This document shows, piece by piece, positions 1-4,495 of a stretch of DNA of 9,464 nt. The notes beneath the pieces were generated by a model. The model saw nothing but the letters and a program-made list of their open reading frames with translations. It was not told the DNA's origin and searched no databases. This DNA is from an uncultured Saprospiraceae bacterium (GTDB lineage: Bacteria > Bacteroidota > Bacteroidia > Chitinophagales > Saprospiraceae). Each line of letters starts with the position of its first letter. Position 1 is the stretch's first letter. Made by a program: the position numbers and the translations under genes. The stretch is taken from NCBI GenBank assembly GCA_937967535.1, contig CALCMV010000197.1, forward strand, positions 1 to 9,464, in the 5' to 3' direction.

Positions 1-27
1 GGTGGTGATTCTTTCTAAATATTGCAT
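1..27 (-). CDS. possible 5' end of a leftward gene running off the window
   Basis: An ATG at 27-25 on the minus strand opens a frame that runs to the window edge and reads MQYLERITT. A TAnnTTTG-type -7 element lies at 44-51, about 17 nt upstream of the ATG, which would give a short leader. Nine codons are too few to identify a product. The case rests on the open frame, the promoter-like box and the absence of any other gene here. It could equally be noncoding. Confidence 0.3.
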
Positions 28-43
28 GATGTTTTATTTTTTG

Positions 44-51
44 CAAAAATA
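44..51 (-). promoter_or_regulatory. weak Bacteroidota -7 element, leftward
   Basis: The minus strand reads TATTTTTG, a match to the Bacteroidota -7 consensus TAnnTTTG. No TTG lies at the expected distance upstream, so the -33 part is missing or weak. It would serve the possible gene start at 27. Confidence 0.3.
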
Positions 52-86
52 CGAAACTACCCTGATAGGAACGCAGATTTAGCGGA

Positions 87-192
87 TTTCGTACCGACTG
101 TTTTAACTGTCGAATGGGGCATCAAGCCCCATAAACTTATGGCTACCATTTTCGCGCTTCGCGCGGCGACGGTTAAAACCGTCGGTACGAAA
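87..192. repeat. cluster of nested hairpins (composite palindromic element)
   Basis: Positions 87-112 and 167-192 are inverted copies of each other, matching at 24 of 26 positions. Each arm is also palindromic: 95-112 folds with 7 of 8 pairs and 167-184 with 8 of 8, each around a 2-nt loop. Between the arms lie three more short hairpins: 115-120 with 126-131, 139-142 with 146-149, and 153-157 with 161-165. The whole can therefore form either a row of hairpins or one long stem carrying branches. This resembles palindromic mobile repeats or a structured RNA. I do not recognise the family. No convincing protein is encoded here. Confidence 0.7.
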
Positions 193-195
193 CGC

Positions 196-232
196 AAAAC
201 GCGCTAACAGATTCAATCTGTTAGCGCGTTTT
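196..232. terminator. perfect 18-bp palindrome, probable bidirectional terminator
   Basis: Positions 196-213 and 215-232 are perfect inverted copies around one central base. The GC-rich core GCGCTAACAG is flanked by AAAA on the left and TTTT on the right, so an RNA hairpin from either strand ends in a short U run. The rightward side is the better one, continuing as TTTTGATTTATT. Read leftward, it lies about 130 nt downstream of the promoter at 331-361 and could end that transcript. Confidence 0.65.
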
Positions 233-257
233 GATTTATTGTAAATACATCAGCGGT

Positions 258-323
258 TCACAGATTTTCGTAATCGTGAATTATAATAATGCTGATGATA
301 ATATTTAAGTGTTGTGTATTCAT
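258..323 (-). CDS. possible 21-residue leaderless microprotein
   Basis: An ATG at 323-321 opens 21 codons ending in TGA at 260-258. The peptide is rich in isoleucine (NIIISIIII near the middle) with a polar tail, HDYENL. The ATG lies only 7 nt after the -7 element at 331-338, so the RNA would have almost no leader. The putative transcript would end at the palindrome at 196-232. The promoter is the strong part of this call. The reading frame could be chance, and the roughly 130-nt RNA could be noncoding instead. Confidence 0.25.
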   Translation of the reverse strand: MNTQHLNIIISIIIIHDYENL

Positions 324-330
324 TCTGGTG

Positions 331-361
331 CAAAGATAGGCTTTTTTAAATTGTAAATCAA
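331..361 (-). promoter_or_regulatory. Bacteroidota promoter, leftward
   Basis: On the minus strand, TTG (361-359) is followed after exactly 20 nt by TATCTTTG (338-331). This matches the primary sigma factor pattern of Bacteroidota, TTG-N19/20-TAnnTTTG. Transcription would start near 325 and run left into the hairpin region. No conventional gene lies directly downstream inside the window. Confidence 0.6.
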
Positions 362-387
362 CAGAAAGAAAATGCAGGAAGTGTTTT

Positions 388-532
388 TTATGAATTGACG
401 ACAAGATTTCTGACCGCTTCAAGTGTATTGAGCATGTATAGCGCGGTTGCTTCTTAGCGTTTTATTTTGAATAAATTGAAGTCTTTGTTCAAAAACATCC
501 AAATCGGATATCTCAATTTGGTTTTCGTGTCC
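388..532 (-). pseudogene. frame-broken coding remnant downstream of the 533-769 gene
   Basis: Directly after the stop of the 533-769 gene, the same frame stays open for 37 more codons to a TGA at 421-419 and reads like protein (HENQIEISDLDVFEQRLQF). A second frame, open from 453 to a TAA at 390-388, reads ATALYMLNTLEAVRNLVVNS, also protein-like. The two overlap at 419-453, so a single frameshift would join them. This could be the decayed 3' part of a longer ancestor of the 533-769 gene, or a separate small gene without a normal start. I do not recognise a family. Confidence 0.3.
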
Positions 533-769
533 TTAGTGATTCAATAGCATTACATCCATAACACTACTTTTTTTACTCACATAATTTTGTGCACTGCTCC
601 CAGAACGCATAGCTGCATAGGCTACTTCCATTAAATTTGACTCGCAATCATCTATTTGTTCCAAAATTTCTGCCCCCACATCTTTTTCCGCTATTACGTG
701 AATCATTTGTTCCTTACCTTTATGGTCTAATTGAGTGAACTCTATGATTACTTTGATTTGATTATTCAT
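533..769 (-). CDS. small protein of unknown function
   Basis: This encodes 78 residues if started at the ATG at 769-767 (MNNQIKVIIEF). An ATG 30 nt further upstream (799) would add ten residues, but those codons overlap the TATCTTTG promoter box at 774-781, so I prefer the shorter form. The mRNA would then be leaderless or nearly so. The sequence is acidic in the middle (DVGAEILEQIDDCESN) with no membrane segment, signal peptide or motif I recognise. Its stop is followed by in-frame protein-like sequence, which raises the possibility that this is the N-terminal part of a broken longer gene. It is divergent from rsgA, with starts 112 nt apart. Protein-like composition and the promoter support it as real; function is unknown. 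Confidence 0.5.
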   Translation of the reverse strand: MNNQIKVIIEFTQLDHKGKEQMIHVIAEKDVGAEILEQIDDCESNLMEVAYAAMRSGSSAQNYVSKKSSVMDVMLLNH

Positions 770-773
770 GCAC

Positions 774-781
774 CAAAGATA
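774..781 (-). promoter_or_regulatory. -7 element for the small leftward gene
   Basis: The minus strand reads TATCTTTG, a full match to TAnnTTTG, ending 4 nt before the ATG at 769. A TTG lies upstream, but with a spacer of about 28 nt, longer than usual, so the -33 part is uncertain. It implies a leaderless message if used. Confidence 0.4.
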
Positions 782-881
782 ATCTTTATTTAATCGCACA
801 GGTTGACTTCAACTATCGCAAACTACTTGTCGGACGTTTCCAAAACATCAGACGGGCATCACGCACGAACACACAAACAAT

Positions 882-1826
882 TTGAAAGGAATCATAATCA
901 AGTCGAAAGGAAAATGGTACACCGTCCGCACAGAAGACGGTGAGGAAGTGCGTTGTCGCATCAGAGGAAAACTACGCCTCGACGACCTCAAACTCACCAA
1001 TCCCATTGCCGTAGGCGACGAAGTAAGCATAGAAAAAGAAGCCGGACAAGACACCGCCATTATCACAGGTGTAATGCCCCGCCACAACTACGTAGTGCGC
1101 CAATCGCCCCGCAAAAAACACTACCTCCATATGCTTTGCGCCAATATTGACCAAGCCATTGTCATTGCAACTATCCGCGAGCCGATGCTCAAACCCGGCT
1201 TCATTGACCGCTTTCTGATGACCACCACACCGCACGATATTCCAACGATTATTGTGGTCAATAAAATGGATTTGTGGCAAGATGATGACGAGCTGATTTT
1301 CGGGGGGCTAAAGACAACCTATGAACCGCTTGGGTATCCCGTCATGGCGGTTTCGGCTTTGCACGGGCAAGGTTTGGATGAATTACGCGCTTTGCTCAAA
1401 GATAAAATCACCTTTGTTTGCGGGCATTCCGGTGTCGGCAAATCAACCCTTGCGAATGGCATACAACCCGGCTTGGAATTGGCGACCCAAGAAATCTCCG
1501 ATTATTCCGGCAAAGGTCAGCACACTACGACTTTTGCAGAGATGTTTGAACTCAAATTTGGCGGACAAATCATTGACACGCCCGGTATCAAAGAATTGGC
1601 ATTTATCAATATGGAGCCACACGATGTCGCGCACAATTTTGTCGAATTTTTTGAAGCCCTTCAAAATTGCAAATTCAGCGATTGCCTACACATCAACGAA
1701 CCCAAATGCGCCGTAAAAGCCGCCGTCGAAACCGGCGAAATCAGCCCACTCCGCTACGAAAATTACCTAAGTATCATGGAAGATATTCTCAATCAAAATC
1801 ACTGGGAAAGAAAAATGGATTGGTAA
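882..1826 (+). CDS. rsgA: ribosome small-subunit maturation GTPase RsgA
   Basis: RsgA (YjeQ/EngC) is a circularly permuted GTPase that binds the maturing 30S subunit, checks its decoding centre and releases assembly factors on GTP hydrolysis in the cytoplasm. At 314 residues the length fits the family. Residues 1-80 form the N-terminal OB-fold. The G motifs then occur in permuted order: NKMD (127-130, G4), SAL (158-160, G5), the P-loop GHSGVGKST (181-189, G1), GKGQHTTT (210-217, G2) and DTPG (232-235, G3). A zinc-binding end follows with C264, C269, H271 and C277. The start is TTG: the protein begins MKGIIIKSKGKWYTV, which matches the usual family beginning, and I found no upstream in-frame ATG nearby. 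No clear Shine-Dalgarno sequence or promoter was seen. The gene converges on the lipoprotein gene, with a repeat cluster starting 2 nt after its stop. Confidence 0.96.
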   Translation: MKGIIIKSKGKWYTVRTEDGEEVRCRIRGKLRLDDLKLTNPIAVGDEVSIEKEAGQDTAIITGVMPRHNYVVRQSPRKKHYLHMLCANIDQAIVIATIREPMLKPGFIDRFLMTTTPHDIPTIIVVNKMDLWQDDDELIFGGLKTTYEPLGYPVMAVSALHGQGLDELRALLKDKITFVCGHSGVGKSTLANGIQPGLELATQEISDYSGKGQHTTTFAEMFELKFGGQIIDTPGIKELAFINMEPHDVAHNFVEFFEALQNCKFSDCLHINEPKCAVKAAVETGEISPLRYENYLSIMEDILNQNHWERKMDW

Positions 1827-1827
1827 T

Positions 1828-1933
1828 GTAGCGCGGCACTTCCAGTCCGCGTGTCGTAGAACGGTGCTTCCAGCCCGTTCCACTTTAGATTAGCAAAATA
1901 TACGCGAGACGCGGGCTGGAAGCACCGCGCTAC
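1828..1933. repeat. three copies of GC-rich repeat family A in a convergent gap
   Basis: Copy A1 (1828-1852, +) and copy A3 (1909-1933, -) are inverted and match at 22 of 25 positions, so the gap can fold into a long hairpin. Copy A2 (1856-1880, +) sits between them. All share a core like GTAGCGCGGTGC followed by TTCCAGCCCG. The cluster spans almost the whole 112-base gap between the rsgA stop and the stop of the leftward lipoprotein gene. It could act as a bidirectional terminator or mRNA-end protector, as REP-type elements do. A fourth copy lies at 7999-8023. Confidence 0.8.
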
Positions 1934-1938
1934 GTGCA

Positions 1939-2679
1939 TTACGAATCTCCATTCATTTTTTTCTCCGCCTTCGCTTCTAATTCTGACATCGGATACCTAT
2001 CCACCAATTCATAAATAATCTCCATTCCATTCGGCAATGTTTTTTTCGAGTAAATCAAACCGATGCCTTTGGCGTATAATTCGGTGGCGGTAAGTTCGAG
2101 TTGTTGACCGCCTTCGGTGTCGTGGTCGGCTTCAATAACGTCGTCCAATCGAAACTTAGCACAACGCTGTTTTTCCCCATTAAATTCACAAGAAACAAAA
2201 CCGCGAAATGCGCGTCCGCGTGTAAGAATCGTAGAGGCATCCGGGTCAATTTTACTACGCCAAGCCAATTGATAGGGCAATATTTGCGTTTCATCTGCCT
2301 CAAAGAAAAATGTTGTATTTTGCTTTACTTCTGCTTGAATGTCGTATCGTTGTCCGTCGTCGTCGTATTCATATAGGCGCAGATCGTCTGTTTTTACGCC
2401 ATTACTCACCACACGCTCGCGCACCAACTGCTCAATGTCAAAATCGTGATTATAATAGACGCCCACAAAGGCCTCCGTAGCATCTTCGCCCTCTACTACA
2501 CGATAATACCAATAATACGGCGGATGCTGCACACTATCCTGCAAAGGCGATTGATATTCATAGACCATACCTTCCGCGATTTCATTCATCGGGTAATAAT
2601 AGGCTTGCAAATTTTCTTTTTTGTGATTGCAAGAAAATAAAAGACTTACTGCCAATATGCTATAAAAAAAACGATTCAT
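1939..2679 (-). CDS. predicted lipoprotein of unknown function
   Basis: This encodes 246 residues from the ATG at 2679, which starts MNRFFYSILAVSLLFSC. That is a short type II signal peptide with a lipobox, LFSC, and lipidated Cys17, so the mature protein is probably anchored in the inner or outer membrane facing the periplasm. The open frame continues 28 codons upstream to 2763, but that extension would bury the signal peptide, so I rejected it. The mature part is acidic and rich in Tyr and Asp, looks beta-rich, and has no transmembrane segment or catalytic motif I recognise. No neighbour hints at its role. The upstream sequence has only a weak -7-like box (TATATTCG) about 15 nt before the ATG. 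It converges on rsgA across the repeat cluster. Confidence 0.8.
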   Translation of the reverse strand: MNRFFYSILAVSLLFSCNHKKENLQAYYYPMNEIAEGMVYEYQSPLQDSVQHPPYYWYYRVVEGEDATEAFVGVYYNHDFDIEQLVRERVVSNGVKTDDLRLYEYDDDGQRYDIQAEVKQNTTFFFEADETQILPYQLAWRSKIDPDASTILTRGRAFRGFVSCEFNGEKQRCAKFRLDDVIEADHDTEGGQQLELTATELYAKGIGLIYSKKTLPNGMEIIYELVDRYPMSELEAKAEKKMNGDS

Positions 2680-2788
2680 CTGCCAATTTTGTGCGAATAT
2701 ACGGGCTTTTTCGGTCATTTTGACGGAGAAATGGGGGTGGAATGATAAATGATTACAAAGCATGTGTTTGTGTTTTTGTCAGGAACAA

Positions 2789-2813
2789 AAAATTATCAAA
2801 ATTTGATAATTTT
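2789..2813. promoter_or_regulatory. 25-bp palindrome, candidate operator of the HTH-nuclease operon
   Basis: Positions 2789-2800 and 2802-2813 are perfect 12-bp inverted copies around a single base (half-site AAAATTATCAAA). The palindrome ends 2 nt before the TTG of the promoter at 2816-2846. This is a natural place for an autoregulatory site of the HTH protein encoded downstream. It is AT-only apart from one C and one G, so a chance or terminator role is possible. Confidence 0.5.
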
Positions 2814-2815
2814 AA

Positions 2816-2846
2816 TTGTTTTACTGCATTAAAAAATGTATTTTTG
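2816..2846 (+). promoter_or_regulatory. Bacteroidota promoter for the HTH-nuclease operon
   Basis: TTG (2816-2818) is followed after exactly 20 nt by TATTTTTG (2839-2846), matching TTG-N20-TAnnTTTG. Transcription would start near 2853, leaving a leader of about 105 nt before the ATG at 2959. The leader contains no obvious small ORF. Confidence 0.55.
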
Positions 2847-2946
2847 TCTGCTGACTCCAAAGGGATACATAAATATATTTCGCTGATATTTTATTATTAC
2901 CAAAACAACGAAAAATAGAATCGTAGCGTTTTCTACCAAAATTAAT

Positions 2947-2955
2947 AGAAGGAGA
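2947..2955 (+). promoter_or_regulatory. strong Shine-Dalgarno site (unusual for this phylum)
   Basis: AGAAGGAGA ends 3 nt before the ATG at 2959. It is the only strong Shine-Dalgarno-like site I noted in front of a gene in this window, and it fixes the start of the HTH gene. Confidence 0.6.
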
Positions 2956-2958
2956 AAT

Positions 2959-3465
2959 ATGAAAGAAGAATTCTACTTCGCAGACACACGCATCGTAGGC
3001 ACAGGCAAACCCGTTGATACCACGACGCAAGAGTTCAAACAATTCGGAGCAATAGTAGCTGAACATTCAAAAAACAGAACGCCTGAACAGAAGCGCGAGA
3101 CAATCATATTTACAGTGTACCTAAAAGTATGGAACTACATGCAGCAAGAACAACCCGAAAAAATCATCAGCGCAGGTGAGTTTTTATCCATGTTTTTGAA
3201 GGAATTAAATATTAAAAATAAATCATTCGCAAAATACATCGGCTATGAAGAATCTAATTTGAGCGCATTGTGCAAAGGCAGACGCAAAATCAACATTGAC
3301 CTAGCGATTAAATTGGGAAAGATATTTGATATGAAGCCTTCGACTTGGCTCAATATTCAAAGTAAAAACGAACTCCTCAAAGCCGAACAGGAAAATACCG
3401 ACAAATACGATGACTACAAATTAGCTGATTTATTTCCCGAAAATGAACTCAAAAAAGCTGTCTGA
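2959..3465 (+). CDS. HigA/VapI-like XRE-family HTH protein, antitoxin-like
   Basis: This encodes 168 residues. Residues 73-139 read like a HigA-type antitoxin domain: GEFLSMFLKELNIKNKSFAKYI, then a helix-turn-helix around 88-108 (SFAKYIGYEESNLSALCKGRR), then INIDLAIKLGKIFDMKPSTWLNIQSKNEL, whose WLNxQ ending is typical of HigA/VapI. The first 70 or so residues are an extension that ordinary HigA proteins (about 100 residues) lack. In classic higBA loci the HigB toxin gene directly precedes higA; none is present here. Instead an Rpn-type nuclease gene follows 25 nt downstream, presumably in one transcript. The palindrome at 2789-2813 beside the promoter fits autoregulation. It probably binds DNA in the cytoplasm. 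Whether it restrains the neighbouring nuclease is inference. Confidence 0.85.
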   Translation: MKEEFYFADTRIVGTGKPVDTTTQEFKQFGAIVAEHSKNRTPEQKRETIIFTVYLKVWNYMQQEQPEKIISAGEFLSMFLKELNIKNKSFAKYIGYEESNLSALCKGRRKINIDLAIKLGKIFDMKPSTWLNIQSKNELLKAEQENTDKYDDYKLADLFPENELKKAV

Positions 3466-3490
3466 TTATTTCATAAAAAAATAAAAGACC

Positions 3491-4285
3491 ATGCTCGCAA
3501 GATTAGACAATGAAGTATTTTTTAAAAAAGCATTCACCGATAGAATCGTGTTTAAGGCTTTCGTAAGAGATATTGTGGGCATTGAAGTAAATCCTGAAAA
3601 AATTGAGACTGAAAAAGCCTTTGAACCCAAAGTCGGCAGTATCAATTTTAAATATGATATTTTTGCGGAAGATACCGAAAAACGCATTGTCATAGAGATA
3701 CAGCGCGTTGAGTTTGATTATAATTTTGACCGCTTTCTACACTATCACCTTCAAGCGATTACGGAGCAGCAGAGAAGTTCGGTAGATTATTCTGTGGAAA
3801 AAACAGTATATACAATCATTGTAATAACAGCCCCTTACAGAGTCAATAAGAAAACAAACGAAGTCTACGAAGACGAGGTACTTATATCCAATATCAACCC
3901 AAAAAATCTAGAGGGTGTTCAACGACCTATCTTCAACCACGAGCTGATTTATCTTAATCCAAATTATAAGGATAAAAATACACCGCAAAATTACCGTGAC
4001 TGGCTTGATTTAATTTATGAAAGCATCCACAATCCCAAAAAACCCAATCTCAATCTTGATAATGAAGGAATAAAACGTGTCACAGAAATCGGTACTATGC
4101 AGCAACTCACCCCCGAAGAATGGGAGCAATCAAAATTTGAAGTAATGAGAAGAAAAGTCATTGCGCTCGAACGCGAAGACGAACGCACCGAAACCATTCA
4201 AGAAGTAGCTGAACGTATGATAACGGAGGGCTTGGACAATCAATTAATACAAAAAATCACCGGATTAGAAGTAGCAGAAATTTAA
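3491..4285 (+). CDS. Rpn-family PD-(D/E)XK nuclease / putative transposase
   Basis: This encodes 264 residues. The N-terminus (LDNEVFFKKAFTDRIVFKAF) and the core YDIFAEDTEKRIVIEIQR match the PDDEXK_2 (Rpn, formerly transposase_31) family. The likely catalytic residues are D56 and the E69-x-Q71 pair of the D...ExQ form typical here, perhaps with E8. The C-terminus has the amphipathic MITEGLDNQLIQKITGLEVAEI segment common in Bacteroidota members. Family members are DNA endonucleases; the E. coli Rpn proteins promote recombination and some act in phage defence. The gene lies 25 nt after the HTH gene without a clear Shine-Dalgarno sequence, probably in the same operon. Oddly, after the TAA the same frame continues KIREEINKKK to a second stop, which resembles the normal family ending, so the annotated stop may be a recent nonsense change. 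Confidence 0.9.
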   Translation: MLARLDNEVFFKKAFTDRIVFKAFVRDIVGIEVNPEKIETEKAFEPKVGSINFKYDIFAEDTEKRIVIEIQRVEFDYNFDRFLHYHLQAITEQQRSSVDYSVEKTVYTIIVITAPYRVNKKTNEVYEDEVLISNINPKNLEGVQRPIFNHELIYLNPNYKDKNTPQNYRDWLDLIYESIHNPKKPNLNLDNEGIKRVTEIGTMQQLTPEEWEQSKFEVMRRKVIALEREDERTETIQEVAERMITEGLDNQLIQKITGLEVAEI

Positions 4286-4318
4286 AAAATCCGCGAAGAA
4301 ATTAATAAAAAGAAATAA
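4286..4318 (+). other. in-frame extension beyond the nuclease stop
   Basis: Directly after the nuclease TAA at 4283-4285, the same frame reads KIREEINKKK and stops at TAA (4316-4318). It continues the helix GLEVAEI without a break in character. It is probably the former C-terminus, cut off by a single-base change to TAA, or reached by readthrough. The nuclease core is unaffected. Confidence 0.45.
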
Positions 4319-4328
4319 GCACAATTCC

Positions 4329-4358
4329 ACCGAAAACGAACCTCAAAAAGCCATCTAA
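4329..4358 (+). repeat. 10-codon echo of the HTH gene's 3' end
   Basis: These ten codons read TENEPQKAI plus stop. The last ten codons of the HTH gene (3436-3465) read PENELKKAV plus stop. Aligned codon by codon, 22 of 30 bases agree and several differences are third-position changes. The copy lies just beyond the nuclease gene, so the nuclease is flanked by direct echoes of the same gene end. It is either a relic of a second HTH gene or a product of rearrangement. It is short, so chance cannot be excluded. Confidence 0.4.
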
Positions 4359-4363
4359 ATCAC

Positions 4364-4371
4364 TATCTTTG
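4364..4371 (+). promoter_or_regulatory. -7 element, probable secA promoter
   Basis: TATCTTTG is a full match to the Bacteroidota -7 consensus. No TTG sits at the usual distance upstream, so the -33 element is weak or absent. Transcription would begin near 4378, giving a leader of about 118 nt that contains the heptamer repeats at 4461-4488. Confidence 0.5.
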
Positions 4372-4460
4372 CACCCGATTTTCCCGAAAAAACAAAAACA
4401 CAAATTTGAAAATTAATAAAAGAAAAAATAGGTTGACATAAAACGGTAACAGAACCCTGC

Positions 4461-4488
4461 CTACCGTCTACCGTCCACCATCTACCGT
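4461..4488 (+). repeat. four tandem 7-nt repeats in the secA leader
   Basis: Four heptamers stand head to tail: CTACCGT at 4461, 4468 and 4482, and CCACCAT at 4475. The array ends 7 nt before the secA ATG, and no Shine-Dalgarno sequence is present. Change in copy number by slippage would alter the leader length without touching the protein. Comparable arrays precede cvpA and yqeY. Confidence 0.75.
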
Positions 4489-4495
4489 CAAAAGC

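Noticed and set aside
22..207. 61-codon rightward frame across the hairpin cluster
   Set aside because: It runs through nested palindromes, and its peptide simply translates both arms. No promoter or Shine-Dalgarno sequence supports it.
436..460. Possible decayed copy of repeat family A (TAGCGCGGT...GCTTC)
   Set aside because: It needs gaps in the alignment and lies within the protein-like remnant at 388-532, so the resemblance is too weak to list.
848..1280. Leftward open frames opposite rsgA
   Set aside because: They are antisense to a clear RsgA with every G motif in place and have low-quality, Arg/Ser- or Cys-rich translations.
2680..2763. Extension of the lipoprotein to an upstream ATG at 2763
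   Set aside because: It would place 28 polar residues before a clear lipoprotein signal peptide with lipobox LFSC, so the ATG at 2679 is preferred.
4433..4438. TTGACA, like a sigma-70 -35 box, in the secA leader
   Set aside because: No matching -10 follows at the right distance, and Bacteroidota promoters use a different consensus.
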